Shown here piece after piece: positions 10,545 through 20,344 of a DNA stretch of 64,000 nt. Numbering within the stretch: position 1 is the first letter of the stretch; each line of letters begins with the position of its first letter. The notes beneath the pieces are model-generated. The model made no database searches, was not told the DNA's origin, and was given only the letters and a program-made list of their open reading frames with translations. The stretch spans positions 30,173,164 through 30,237,163 of the forward strand of contig NC_080082.1 in NCBI RefSeq assembly GCF_949987535.1, in the 5' to 3' direction. This stretch comes from Balaenoptera acutorostrata (Eukaryota; Chordata; Mammalia; Artiodactyla; Balaenopteridae). The position numbers and the translations under genes are program-made.

Positions 10545-10900
10545 ACCCAGTATTAATCAGGATGGGTTAGGCTCTGTTGCAATAACAAAATAACCTCAAT
10601 ATCTCCATGCCTCAACTCAACAGAAGTTCATCTGTCACCCGTGAAAAGTCCTGTGCAAATGAAGCTTCTCTCCAGTGCATCTGGTTCCCCTGCAGTGGCT
10701 TAGTGACCCAGACAGCTTCTACCCTCTTGACATGTGGCGTCCATGATCACTGAAGAGACAATTGGAAGGTTGACAGTCAGCTTTTAAATGCTTTGGCCCA
10801 GAAGTAACACTCACCGCTTCTGCTCACAGACCAGTGCTAATCACATGGTCCTATATACTGCAAGAGATCTGGGGCAACATAAGGATATTAGGTGAGCAGG
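10545..10900 (-). mobile_element. Ancient interspersed repeat, family E copy 2
   Basis: It starts 'caggatgggttaggctctgt' with AATAACAAAATAACC and contains 'cacttctgctcacag' type and CACATGGTCC steps near the right end, like the copy at 24895. The strand is nominal. Confidence 0.45.
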
Positions 10901-11073
10901 AAATTCCTCTGCCACACATACCCGTTCTCCACATCTCCGAACCCTTGTAATCCCTAGGATAATGCCTGGACTCTTCCCAGGCTATGGGGAAATTTACTTC
11001 TGAACCTATGGATAGCCGTGAGACATTACTATCAGGACCCCATTTTCAGGGCAGGCTGCTTTGTATTTTTTAA

Positions 11074-11550
11074 TGAGATGGTCAGTCAGGTGCAGCAACA
11101 AGAGGAGACACAGGAGAGGCTCGGGAAAAGAAAGTTTATTATACTCACAGGTCCTAGAGACAGGAGACACGGCATGCCACTCAAAGCCACATGGGAAAGT
11201 CACCAGGGTGACAGGATACAGAAGACAGGAGGCGGCAGGGAACACTTAGGCCACAGCTTTTATTGGGGTTTCCAAGGGAAAGGCGAGGCAGGACATAGTG
11301 AACCGCCTCAGATTGGCCAGTGTGAATCATTTCAGCTGGTGTGAGCTATAGGGGTGGCCCCCAGTGACAAAGGCAGAGGAATATTGCCTCTTGGAATGCA
11401 AGGCCAGATAAAGAAGAGACGGCTTGGACTGGTTAATTTGCATAACAAAGTCCTGTTCCTGGCTGGGCCTTTGCTGTCTCTAGGAATTGGCTACCAGGGA
11501 AAGGCAGACTCAACCCAGTCAGAAAGGTTTTTTAAGATGTAAAAACATCA
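11074..11550 (-). mobile_element. Probable solo LTR of an endogenous retrovirus (class I-like)
   Basis: Read on the minus strand, the segment starts TGATGT and ends ATCTCA, consistent with TG...CA ends and a length of 477 bases. A TATA-like CCAATAAAAGC (near 11260) is followed about 125 bases on by a poly(A) signal in TATAATAAACTTTC (near 11135), then a CT-rich U5. This spacing of promoter, R and U5 is what an LTR shows. An octamer ATTTGCAT lies on the plus strand at 11436-11443. No primer-binding site, gag, pol or env sequence adjoins it. Target duplications are not clear, so the ends are estimates. Confidence 0.6.
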
Positions 11551-11565
11551 TAATATACAGAAAGT

Positions 11566-11601
11566 GAAAAAAAAAAAATATATATATATACACACACACA
11601 G
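11566..11601. repeat. A-run, (TA)n and (CA)n simple repeat
   Basis: A run of 12 A's is followed by TATATATATATA and CACACACACA, just beyond the LTR. Confidence 0.9.
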
Positions 11602-11659
11602 TACACAGGCCCTAGTTAAAGCAGGTAGTCAAAGCTCAGACAGTTAAGACACAAGATAA

Positions 11660-11755
11660 GGGACATCCCCATTTTTTACAGAGGTGGAAACTGAGGCCCA
11701 GATATACTAGGAGTTGTGCACAGGCTCAGAGTTGGTAAGGGACAGAAGGAAACTT
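11660..11755 (-). mobile_element. MIR fragment
   Basis: 'cagaggtggaaactgaggcc' followed by CAGAGTTGGTAAGGGAC is reverse MIR. Confidence 0.6.
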
Positions 11756-11759
11756 GCCT

Positions 11760-12730
11760 TCTGTTTGTTCACTCGGGTCCCTGGGCCTCTCCCATCTCCA
11801 TTGGCTGGGTCTCTTCCTTTGCCTCTTTCCAGAAACTCTGGGGACCCCAAGCCTTCCTGTCGGAAAAGAGACCCCAAACTCACTCCCTGGTGAGTACCTG
11901 GGGACTTGATGTGCTGCTCTGATTAGGTGGGAACAGAGCGATTCTAAACCCAAAAGACCGGGCAGTGCTTACCTCAAAGGATGCACAGTAAACCCCGCAG
12001 ATGGCTGGAAGGCCACGAGGGAGGGAGAGAACTCTGGGAGGAGAGCAGGGGGCTTTGCTGCTGCTCCAAAACCACAGCTCACCTCTCTTGGACTCCCCTC
12101 AAACCCTCCACCCGAACTGAAGCTCTTAGCGTTCCCTTTGTTTCTGAACCTACTTTCTTTCCCCATTCCCAGTCAATTCCAAAATATTTTCTTGAACTAT
12201 TTCAGTGATTCCATACGAGATGAGGGACAAGCGTCTGGGGTTACCACCCTGAATTACCTTATTGCTTGAGGCCACACCATGGGCTCTCTAAAGGGCCTGG
12301 GTCGAGGAATTCGCTAGAAAGCCTGGAAAAGGAAACTCCCACCCCTTGCCCTCACTGATGAGTGAGCACCATCCGAGTCCGGGCAGGCGTGAGCTTTGGT
12401 GCCCAAGTGGAAGGGAGCTAGTAATATGCCCTCTGAGCATCTGGAAACAGATGCCCCTGAAAGCCTGCGGATTACTTGCCTGGCACACACAACCTGCTAA
12501 TTAAGTTTTACTATTTACCTCTGGGAAGAAAAGGGGCTTCTTGGACTCTGGAGAGGGCCTCCCCTCTCTCCTTTCCATCCTCCACCTCAATCTGGCTCCC
12601 GCAGGGAGGGTGGGTAAATCTTTGGGGTCTGGAGAAGGGGAGAAATTACATAATCCTCTCCCCCCCTCCCCCCAGGCCACCCCTGAAGGTGAAGAGCAAT
12701 ACTAGAGGGTAGGGGGCAAGAGAATGAAGC
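11760..12730. other. Unassigned unique sequence
   Basis: No repeat or gene recognised. A C-run lies at 12657-12674. Confidence 0.5.
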
Positions 12731-12734
12731 AGTT

Positions 12735-12870
12735 CAGCCAAAGCTAATTTGCTCCTTCTTGCTATTTGACCTTGATCTCTCTAAAGGTCATTTTCCTCAT
12801 TCGTAAAGTGGAGGAAATAATCACATCTACCTGTGAGGATTGTTGGGAAGATGAAAGAAGAGAGTGTTCG
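12735..12870 (+). mobile_element. MIR SINE, partial
   Basis: 'tgctatttgaccttgatctc', CATTTTCCTCATTCGTAAAG and 'acctgtgaggattgttggga' are forward MIR landmarks. Confidence 0.7.
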
Positions 12871-12899
12871 TGTGGGAGAGTCTGCTAGATGCCCACCCA

Positions 12900-13560
12900 A
12901 TGTCCATTTTGCCCTTTCTCATTACCAATAGGCCTATGAGTCTTTATTTGAGCAGCAAAGTGCCCAGATAAAAGGCTATACTTCCTGGCCTCCCTTGGAG
13001 CTAGGGATGACCCGTGAGATACGAGAGGAAGTTATTGGTGGTGATAGAGTTTCCAGGAACATTACAGGGGTCTGCCTTAACGGAGAGACAAGCCTATTGC
13101 CCTTCCCTCCCTGCTCCATTCTCCTTGTGTGGAATGCAGACTTGATGGCTAGAGCTCCAGCAGCCATTCTAGAGTATAAAATCTTGAGAATAGACCCGAA
13201 GATGGGAGAACAAAAGATGGGGATGTTCACTGGCCCTGGACTCTCTGCTTCTGGATTTCTTCTAAGGGATGTAGAATTAACCTCTATTTTTGTTCCAGTC
13301 AGTGATTCTCAAGCTCTAGCTTGCATTAGAATTACTTGGAGAGCTGGTTAAAACAAAGGTAGCTGGGCTCTAGTCCCAAGAGTTTCTGATTCAGTAGGCC
13401 TGGGGGTGAGGCCTCAGAATTTTATTTCTAACATGCTGCCAGGTGATGCTGATGGTGCTGGTATGGGTACCACACTTTGAGAATCACTGGTTCAAGCCAC
13501 CATCAGTCAGGTTTTCTATTGCATGAAGCAGAACCCAATCCTAACTTACATAGCAGGGTA
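12900..13560 (+). mobile_element. Ancient LTR-like repeat, family B copy 2, split by a hAT element
   Basis: 'ctggcctcccttggagctag' then 'gctccagcagccattctaga' are family B landmarks in forward order. After the inserted hAT element (13300-13489) the 3' end resumes with 'agcagaacccaatcctaact'. Confidence 0.45.
13300..13489 (+). mobile_element. Non-autonomous hAT-Charlie element (MER3/MER20/MER58-like)
   Basis: The ends are inverted repeats, cagtgattctcaa and ttgagaatcactg. The body has 'tctgattcagtaggcctggg' and 'caggtgatgctgatggtgct', typical of short Charlie-derived elements. Flanking 8-mers gttccagt (13292-13299) and gttcaagc (13490-13497) match at 6 of 8, a decayed hAT target duplication. 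The exact family is left open. Confidence 0.75.
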
Positions 13561-13564
13561 AGGG

Positions 13565-13900
13565 CTTCACCCTCAATAAATGTGATTAATGTTTTTCTAC
13601 AGAGATGAAATGATAGTGAGGGGACTACCTGTTCCCCTCCTGGGACCCAGCCATGGGAATAAATAAGAAGCTCAAGGGGCTGGAAGGCAGGGCTAAGCTG
13701 CCATGATGGCCAGTCTTAGCCCCCACTGCTGAAGGGCAGCCTTGACCTCAAGAACCCCAGGGAGACTGGTCCTAAGGCCTATGTGTGGGGAGAAGTTGAG
13801 GCCCCACCTTACACAGGCCCATCATATAGCATCTCCTATTCCTCCAAGTTTTCCAGAAACTTAACAATATGCTACATGACGAGAACACTTTTTTTTTAAA
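13565..13900. other. Unassigned sequence
   Basis: No gene or clear repeat. Confidence 0.5.
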
Positions 13901-13904
13901 GTGG

Positions 13905-14065
13905 GGACCGTGTGTAGATCCAAGTGCTCTGTGTGTATTATCTCATTTACTCCTCCTATAAAGGGGAGCAGTAAACAAATGAGGAAACTGAACCTAACAA
14001 AGGATAAGTAATTTGTCTATAGTCACAGAACACTAGTGAGCAATGGAGCCGAGATTTGAACTGGA
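13905..14065 (-). mobile_element. MIR SINE
   Basis: 'gtgtattatctcatttactc', 'aaatgaggaaactgaacc' and 'tagtcacagaacactagtga' are in reverse MIR order. Confidence 0.75.
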
Positions 14066-14369
14066 AAGGCCACACCCCAAATAGCCATTTAAAGCTGGGG
14101 TCAGCCCTGCCCTGGCATTGGGCTATGCTCAACCGTATTTCCAGAAATAAGAAAGCAAGAAGGCTTTGGGGCAGCTCTGGGCAAGGGTGGGGAGAGCGTC
14201 TGGGCCACCCTCCCACCCCTGTGTCTGTGGACCCTCAGTGGGGACTGAACACCAAGCCCTGGAGAGGTTGAGGGGTGGCAGCCCCTCTTCTGGGCAGGTG
14301 GGCTGTGTTGACGGATTGGAAACCATGCCTCTCCTGAGGTGAGGGGGTCAGTGGCCCTGCGCTGCCAGC

Positions 14370-14745
14370 TGTTCCAATAAAATATGAAGTTCAGAAACTC
14401 CAAGCAATCTTCTCTCTCCACTGAGTGATGACCTTGTAATTGGCTCTCAAGCTGGCTTGATTTATCAACTCCAACCTGGGCAGCCAGAAAAGGATGAATT
14501 AGCTCCTGGGGCCTGCCGATGAGAGCAGGGTCCCTGGGAGCAGTGATGCCATGGGCATGGGGCCATTTGTCACCACCAGGCCCTGCTTAATTGTGGGAAG
14601 ATGAAGCGAGGAGGTGTCGGATTGCACTGTATAAATCACGGTCTTTTGTAGTACAACCTGGGCCAAGGCGGCCAGAGGCATGCTCCTATTTGGAGGGAGT
14701 GTCTGGACACAGACCTGCATCTCTGCCCCCGACCACTTCATGAAA
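14370..14745. promoter_or_regulatory. Candidate conserved noncoding element
   Basis: Repeat-free, with GTAATTGG, GCTTAATTG and CTGTATAAATCA motifs spaced across 300 bases. This is the pattern of a homeodomain-bound enhancer, but no comparison was possible. Confidence 0.28.
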
Positions 14746-14819
14746 GAGGCAGCTTGGGTGTAGGCTTCAAAGAGGGCCCTTTAGGGAGAACTGGAGAGCT
14801 AAGTGGTGTTACAGCCTCA

Positions 14820-14928
14820 GGGGAATCCCGTGTACTTTGCAGTCAGCGTCCTGTGTTCAAATCCTGATTCTGCCATTTACCAGCTGAGGGACCATGGCTG
14901 AGTCATGTAATCTCTCCTTGCTGGACAT
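14820..14928 (+). mobile_element. MIR SINE, 5' part
   Basis: 'gtgttcaaatcctgattctg' then 'catttaccagctgagggacc' gives the MIR 5' half. It stops at the start of the next MIR. Confidence 0.65.
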
Positions 14929-14929
14929 C

Positions 14930-15073
14930 ATGGTTAAGAGCACTGAGTCTGGATTGGAATCTGGGCTCTGCCCCTTACTGGCTCTGTGGCCTTGGGCAAG
15001 TTACTTAATTTCTCTGTGCCTCAGTTTCCTCATCTGAAAAATGGGGATAATAATAGTACTTAACTTACAGGAC
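14930..15073 (+). mobile_element. MIR SINE, left part of a split copy
   Basis: A clear MIR from 'tggttaagagcactgagtct' to 'ggggataataatagtactta'. It is interrupted by an LTR and resumes at 15528. Confidence 0.88.
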
Positions 15074-15527
15074 TCTATTAGTTTCCTGGGGCTGCCATGA
15101 CAAATTGCCACAAACTGGGTGGCTTAAAACAACAGAAATTTATTCGCTTACTGTTCTGGGGGCTGGAAATCCAAATTCAAGGTGTTGGCAGGGCCATGCT
15201 CCCTCCAAAGTCTCTAGGGCAGAATCTTTTCTGGCCTCTTTCATCTTCTGGTGCCTTCGGAGTTCCTTGGCTTGTGGTGTGACACTCTAGTCTCTAGCTT
15301 TGTCTTCACATGGCCTCATCCTCTTCTCTGTTTCCCTCTTCTGCCTCTTCTAAGGACACTTGTCACTGGATTTAGGGCCCACCCAGATAATCCAGGGTGA
15401 TCTCATCTCAAGTCCCTTAACTTAATTACATTTGCCAAGACCCTTTTTCCGAATAGGTCACATTCACAGATTCCAGAGGTTAGGACTTAGACTTATCTTT
15501 TTGGGGGTTACCATTCAACCTACCACA
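15074..15527 (-). mobile_element. MLT1 (C-like) MaLR LTR inserted in a MIR
   Basis: In reverse orientation it shows the MLT1 order: 'attagtttcctggggctgcc', 'gtggcttaaaacaacagaaa', 'tctaaggacacttgtcactg' and an end near CCTACCACA. Flanking pentamers aggac and agggc match at 4 of 5, a near target duplication. Confidence 0.78.
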
Positions 15528-15622
15528 AGGGCTATTGTGAAAATTAATGAATTAAAATATTTGTAAAGTTCTAAGAAGAGGACCTGGCACATAGTAAGTG
15601 CTATACAAGTACCTGATACATG
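15528..15622 (+). mobile_element. MIR SINE, right part of the split copy
   Basis: Resumes with 'gggctattgtgaaaattaat' and ends with 'cctggcacatagtaagtgct', exactly the MIR portion missing from 15073. Confidence 0.85.
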
Positions 15623-15634
15623 AATGCATGTATA

Positions 15635-15795
15635 TATAAAATTATTTATATTACATAATGTATATTATAAATTTAAATATATATATTTCTATATTTACTA
15701 TAAGTAATATACACATTAATATATAACATATTAATGCATGTATTAATATATATACATTAGCACATATAATCAATCTACATGTATATGTGTAGAAA
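15635..15795. repeat. AT-rich low-complexity tract
   Basis: About 160 bases built almost wholly of TATA, ATTA and AATATA units with many short self-complementary stretches. Confidence 0.85.
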
Positions 15796-15839
15796 ATAAC
15801 GGCACACATTTGTAGTAAGTCAAGTTATTGGAAGGGTTA

Positions 15840-15918
15840 GAGCTGATGATGAGCACGCAGTAGCTGTCACTCTGCTCAGGGCACAGTAGATACTCAATAA
15901 ACGGTAGCTTCCATTATT
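15840..15918 (+). mobile_element. MIR 3' end
   Basis: 'gggcacagtagatactcaat' followed by AAACGGTAGCTTCCATTATTAT is the MIR 3' terminus. Confidence 0.6.
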
Positions 15919-15954
15919 ATGACATCGTGCCAGGCCCAGGGGTGGGATGGGTCA

Positions 15955-16110
15955 ATCTGTCAACTATTCCACAGATATTTATTGAACATCTGTTATGTGC
16001 CAGGTGCTTGTCAGGCACTGGGGAGAGAGAAAGGGATAACAAAAAAGTTAGTCCCCTGCCCTTACAGCACTTTCATTGCAGTAGGGAAAACAGACAAGCA
16101 AATAAATATA
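15955..16110 (-). mobile_element. L2 3' end
   Basis: 'cagatatttattgaacatct', 'atgtgccaggtgcttgtcag' and a CAGACAAGCAAATAAA step give the reversed L2 terminus. Confidence 0.75.
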
Positions 16111-16114
16111 TGTA

Positions 16115-16600
16115 TAATGTAATGTCAGTGATGAGGAGAAAGGAAGGGAAAATAGCTATGGTAACTGTAACCCCAAATCAACCCCCACTCAGGCAACCTG
16201 GGATTCTGGCTGCAGCTGTAGGTGGCTCTGGGGCAACCTGACAGCGTCTCATCCCAAATGCCACCTCACCCCCCAGCTTTTCTGATTCCAGCGTTTTCCA
16301 AAGCCTTGGCTGATGCCCTATCTGTGTGTATTGTGGGGAGTGACGGGGGGAAGTTCAGGCAAGTTAATGACCCACTCAACAAATGAGGGACAGATGGAAG
16401 TTGGTAGATAAATGTCACAACATCCTAACCTTCAGTGGGACAATCCTGAGGCATGTCCTTCTCAGTTCCTCAGAGGGTCCCCAGGGGGATTGGGTCCCAG
16501 TGGTCCACAGAGGTAATCCATTCACTGAAACAGCCTTTTTTTTTTTTGCTTTTCTTCCTTCTCCATCTCATTTATCATGCCTCTTTACTGCTTCCTGGGT
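16115..16600. other. Unassigned sequence
   Basis: No gene or firm repeat; a T-run lies at 16536-16547. Confidence 0.5.
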
Positions 16601-16614
16601 TATTTACCAAAGAA

Positions 16615-17106
16615 GGAAAAAAATACATATGTTTACATAAAAACAGGTGCACAAATGTTCATAGAAGCTTTAGTTGGAATAGCCAAAGAGTGAAACAACC
16701 TAAATGCCCCACATGTGGGGAATGATTAAACAAACTGTGCTTCATCCAGATGATGGAATACTACTCAGCAATAAAAAGGAATGAACTGCTGAGACAGCAA
16801 CACGGTACATCCTGGATGCATCACGTTAAATGAAATGGCTACAATATGTAGGATCCCATTTCCACAGCATTCTGAAAACAGCAAAACTCTATGGAAAGAA
16901 AACAGATCACTGGTTGCCAGGGGTGGGGAGGGGTCGACTACAAAGGGTGGGGCGGAGGAGGGACGGACTTTGAGGGAAGCTGAATCTCTTCTCTACTTTG
17001 TGGTAGTAGTTACACAACTGTGTTTGTTAAACTAGCAGAATTGTACACTCTACGGGTACATTTTACTGAATGTAAATTATACCTTAATTTAAAACTGAAA
17101 ACAAAA
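16615..17106 (+). mobile_element. Old L1 3' end (L1M class)
   Basis: Forward L1 tail landmarks: 'catagaagctttagttggaa' type start, 'tggaatactactcagcaata', 'gatcactggttgccaggggt' and 'taaattataccttaatttaa' at the end. It is 5' truncated with no coding capacity left. Confidence 0.85.
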
Positions 17107-17109
17107 ATC

Positions 17110-17712
17110 ATCTGAAGAAAAGGTTCTGTTGCTACAGAACAGAAGCTGGAAAATCCCCAAATTGGGGCAATCTAAAGGTCTTTCCCAGCGTGCCAGTGTG
17201 GATTCCTGGGAAGATTCAGATACTGCCCTACCCTGCTCTGAGTTGAGGCCAGGGGCTTGGTCTGTGGGTCTGACACCATGTGGCTAAATATCTGCTGGGT
17301 GCTCTGCCTGGGAAACACTGGTCCTCCCCACCCCGCCGCTATGTGGCCTCCACTGAATAAACACTGACCCCTGCTGTCTCCATCAGTTCCTCCTTCCTTC
17401 CAGCCTGGTCTCGGGGCCAGAGAATTGTGGTCCACCCCCAGGTCTGGGGGAACCTTGGGTGTAGAGGCGGGGAGCTGAGGCTGGAGCAAGAGCTGGCAGC
17501 CAGCGCTTTCAAGGGTGGAGGAGGTGCTAGAAAGGAGCTTGTGTCCCCTCTGGGCCTGGAGCTGGCACAGGGCAGAGCCAGGGCTGGAAGCCAGGGGCTC
17601 CCAGGACCACCTTGTTGCCGACTTGCCTAATCCGAGTTTCCCCGCCCAGGACTGGGTGTGGGGAGGAAGAAGGCATCGGGGGGTTCCACAGATGGGGGCA
17701 GCCCTGTGGGAC
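17110..17712. other. Unassigned, GC-moderate unique sequence
   Basis: The 182-codon minus-strand frame at 17172-17720 has no recognisable domain and is opposed by plus-strand frames over the same bases. No repeat recognised. Confidence 0.5.
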
Positions 17713-17714
17713 AG

Positions 17715-17780
17715 ACCCACACCTCTCTGGGCCTCAGTCTCCCTAGCTGTTAAGTGGGAATATCAATCCCCGCTCTTCGA
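17715..17780 (+). mobile_element. MIR fragment
   Basis: 'tctgggcctcagtctcccta' followed by GTTAAGTGGGAATATCAAT is a short MIR core. Confidence 0.5.
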
Positions 17781-17784
17781 CTTC

Positions 17785-17910
17785 ACCCATTTATTCATTT
17801 ATGTTCTGAGCACAGGCACCACAGTGCGTCCTGGGCATAAAGGGATGAGTGTCATTGCCGCGGTCCTGGCCCCAAAGAGCTCATAGACCCACAGAGACTG
17901 GGAAGTTCAT
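17785..17910 (-). mobile_element. L2 3' fragment
   Basis: 'cccatttattcatttatgtt' then 'ctggccccaaagagctcata' is the reversed L2 3' pattern. Confidence 0.6.
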
Positions 17911-18246
17911 GGCAAATGTGGTACCAACGAGCTGTGGACACGGCCAGACCCAAACTATGGAAGGACCTGGAATTGGTTTACTATTTACTCCTTCCTGGGG
18001 ATGACTGGAGAATGAGGTGAGTCGAGGCTGGCTAGGAGCTGGGGTGTGGGCTCCAAGACAAGATAGATTCTGGACTTCCTTGGCAACTTCTCCCTGACCC
18101 TCCCATCCCAGAGCCCCCCTAAAGCTGTCCTTGGATGCATCTTCAGATGCGATGACACCAGCCCTCTGGGGCGAAGATGGCCCAGCTACCACTGGGGTGA
18201 TCATGTCCAGAGAAAGAGGAGGCCCATGGGGCCAGCGACTACGTGA

Positions 18247-18320
18247 CTAAGATTGTGTGATCGTGTGTGTACACTTGCCTACCTGGGTGTTTGCCTGTGT
18301 GTAGCTACAAGTGCATATGA

Positions 18321-18355
<35 letters not shown>

Positions 18356-18660
18356 TGTGAGGATAAGTGGGCACAATTGTGTAAATCTCTGCAGGTGTGT
18401 GTGCGGGTGAGGGCAGGTGTGTGTGCATGCGTGTGTCTGTGTGCATGTGCGTGTGTGCATGACATCGTGGCCTGTGTGTGCCTCTGTGTTCCTGTGTGTG
18501 CGCACAGCCTGAATCTGTGCGCATGGCTGCATGAGTTTACGTACGTATTTCTGGAGCTGCAGGGGCATGCCCTGTGTCTGTGTGTGTCTGTGAGGGTGTG
18601 TGTGCTGTGTGCCGGTGACTCTGCGAGGGTGTGTTTGCGTGTGCATGGTGGGGACAGGGC
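18247..18660. repeat. Long imperfect (TG)n-rich tract
   Basis: A clean (GT)n core at 18321-18359 is embedded in about 400 bases of TGTG, TGCATG and TGCGTG units. Such alternating purine-pyrimidine DNA can adopt the Z form. The long frames on both strands here are products of the repeat. Confidence 0.9.
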
Positions 18661-18664
18661 GACC

Positions 18665-18865
18665 AGCGTCCAGATCCCTTCCTTCTCACTCCCCAGGGCC
18701 CTTGTCTGAGGAGGGGGCTGCCGCCCCAGCTGCTGACGGCTAAGAGCCCAGGCACGCACACCCCTCCTTTCTTCCGGGGCGCAAAGGCGGAGCCTCCCCG
18801 GGTAAGAGCGGCCACCCTGCAGGGCCGAGCAGGCGGGACACCGTCAGCCATGCACTGATGAGCTC
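18665..18865. other. GC-rich unassigned sequence
   Basis: CpG density rises here relative to the flanks (GCCGCC, GGCGCAAAGGCGG). It adjoins the candidate regulatory module to the right. Confidence 0.4.
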
Positions 18866-18869
18866 CCTT

Positions 18870-19105
18870 CATGTGGTGGCTCGGGCCTATTTCTGTCTTG
18901 TTTGGCTCACCCTGGCCGGGTGTTCCCGTCCAATGATGCCCTGTTGCTCCGCCCGGCTATTTCAGCTGAGGAATGTGCAGTTTGTGTCTCAAGCAGAAAA
19001 CCAAAAACCCCCATTGTGGTTAGCTGTCCTGCGGCTCCGAGCAGCCACTCGCCTATTTAGGTTTCTCCGGGTCTATATTTGTCGACGGATGACATGTTGA
19101 ACTTG
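18870..19105. promoter_or_regulatory. Candidate promoter/enhancer module with perfect CArG box
   Basis: CCTATTTAGG at 19052-19061 fits the SRF CArG consensus CC(A/T)6GG exactly. Nearby are CCAAT at 18930-18934, a TEAD-like GGAATG near 18970, a RUNX-like TGTGGTTA at 19015-19022 and CTATATTTG just right of the CArG box. The block is repeat-free and CpG-bearing. I see no initiator, first exon or splice donor, so enhancer is as likely as promoter. Confidence 0.38.
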
Positions 19106-19109
19106 GACG

Positions 19110-19435
19110 GCACGGCGTAGGGGGGACCAGGGCCTCTTTAAGGAGGTGGAGGCATCATCTCAGCCCTCCCCCACGGTTCAGGGCAGCGTTTGACTTCTCC
19201 GCTAGGGGGAGCTGCCCTTTTTGCTCTCCTCACCCCACCCTGGGCCGCCCAGCCGCCCCTGTGCGTGGGCCCCCAGACCTTCGGGCTCAGCGCATTGTCC
19301 AGACCAGGCCTCCCCTCTCCCTGCTGGCCTCAGCTGCGAGCCTCCGCTCCGCCACCCTCTCCACCCCCGTAGCACCTTCCCCCAGCCCTGCTCCACACAC
19401 CCAGCGCCCCATAGGGGTGGGTAGGGCACAGGATC
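19110..19435. other. GC-rich unassigned sequence
   Basis: C-rich with some CpG. Overlapping frames in several phases, none recognisable. Confidence 0.45.
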
Positions 19436-19436
19436 T

Positions 19437-19560
19437 AGAACGAAACTGTCTGGTATAAACCTTGGCTCAGCCATCTCCTGGCTGGGTTACTCAGCAAATT
19501 ACTTGTCTTCTTCCTGTCGTCACCCCTTCATCTAGGAAGTGGGAGTAATACTCGATTTCG
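19437..19560 (+). mobile_element. MIR SINE, diverged
   Basis: 'ccttggctcagccatctcct' then GGGTTACTCAGCAAATTAC and 'aggaagtgggagtaatactc' follow MIR order with many changes. Confidence 0.5.
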
Positions 19561-19683
19561 CTGATTTAAGACACACGTTTTCACGCTCTGACGCTGGCCT
19601 TACAATCAACAGCATGGAATCGTTTAATTGGCCACATTTTTCCTATGACTTCATGGTACATAGAATAAGGTGTGGTGTGTATT

Positions 19684-19689
19684 TTTATT

Positions 19690-19726
<37 letters not shown>

Positions 19727-19850
19727 TTTATTTATTTGCCACACCACGTGTCATCATGCAGGATCTTAGTTCCCCGACCAGGGATCGAACCCATGCCCCT
19801 TGCAGTGGAAGCTCGGAGTCCTAATCACTGGACCGCTGGGGAAGTCCCTG
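19684..19850 (-). mobile_element. CHR-type tRNA-derived SINE (older subfamily)
   Basis: On the minus strand the head CAGGGACTTCCCCAGCGG ends at 19850. A B box GGTTCGATCCC lies at 19791-19781, and an (AAATA)n tail forms the (TTTA)n tract at 19684-19737. Flanking gtgtggtgtgtatt (19670-19683) and gtttggtttataat (19851-19864) match at 10 of 14, a decayed target duplication, so it is older than the copy at 3419. Confidence 0.82.
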
Positions 19851-19869
19851 GTTTGGTTTATAATCAACG

Positions 19870-20160
19870 GCATTTAGGGTTCTATGAAATATGCTAGTAT
19901 GAACACTAGTGCTATAACAGATGGTACTTTCAAATTAAGGTAACATGAGGAGGTTTGAATAAAGGAACACAAGGTGTGGGCAGGATGTAGGGGAACCACA
20001 GGCTATAGTAGGATACCTGGGACTAGTAACAGAGGGGTTGTTACGATCCCAGACCTGAAGACAGAGGTTGGGGGAGTGGTTCCCAGAACCTTGAAGGAGG
20101 CAGTTGGTACAGATGACCACTGAGAGCAGTGACCTTTAGTGGGGGACACACAGCCAGGCT
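19870..20160. other. Unassigned sequence
   Basis: No repeat or gene recognised. Confidence 0.5.
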
Positions 20161-20164
20161 GAGA

Positions 20165-20342
20165 CAGGCTACTGGCTCTCCTATCTGTTAGCTGTGTGAT
20201 TTGGGGCAACTTATTTATCTGTGCTTCAGTTTACTCATCTGCAAAATGGGCATAATAATGGTCTCTACCCCATAGGATTGTTGCCCAGGCTTAAATAAGA
20301 AAAGACACATCAAGTGTTTAGAATACCTCAAAAAAGACTGCC
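20165..20342 (+). mobile_element. MIR SINE
   Basis: 'tctgttagctgtgtgatttg', 'actcatctgcaaaatgggca' and 'cataggattgttgcccaggc' are MIR landmarks. Confidence 0.8.
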
Positions 20343-20344
20343 TA

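Noticed and set aside
17172..17720. 182-codon minus-strand frame
   Set aside because: No recognisable domain, opposed by overlapping plus-strand frames, GC-rich context favours chance ORFs.
18247..18759. Histidine/threonine-rich and cysteine/valine-rich frames
   Set aside because: Direct translation of the TG/CA repeat tract in all phases; not genes.
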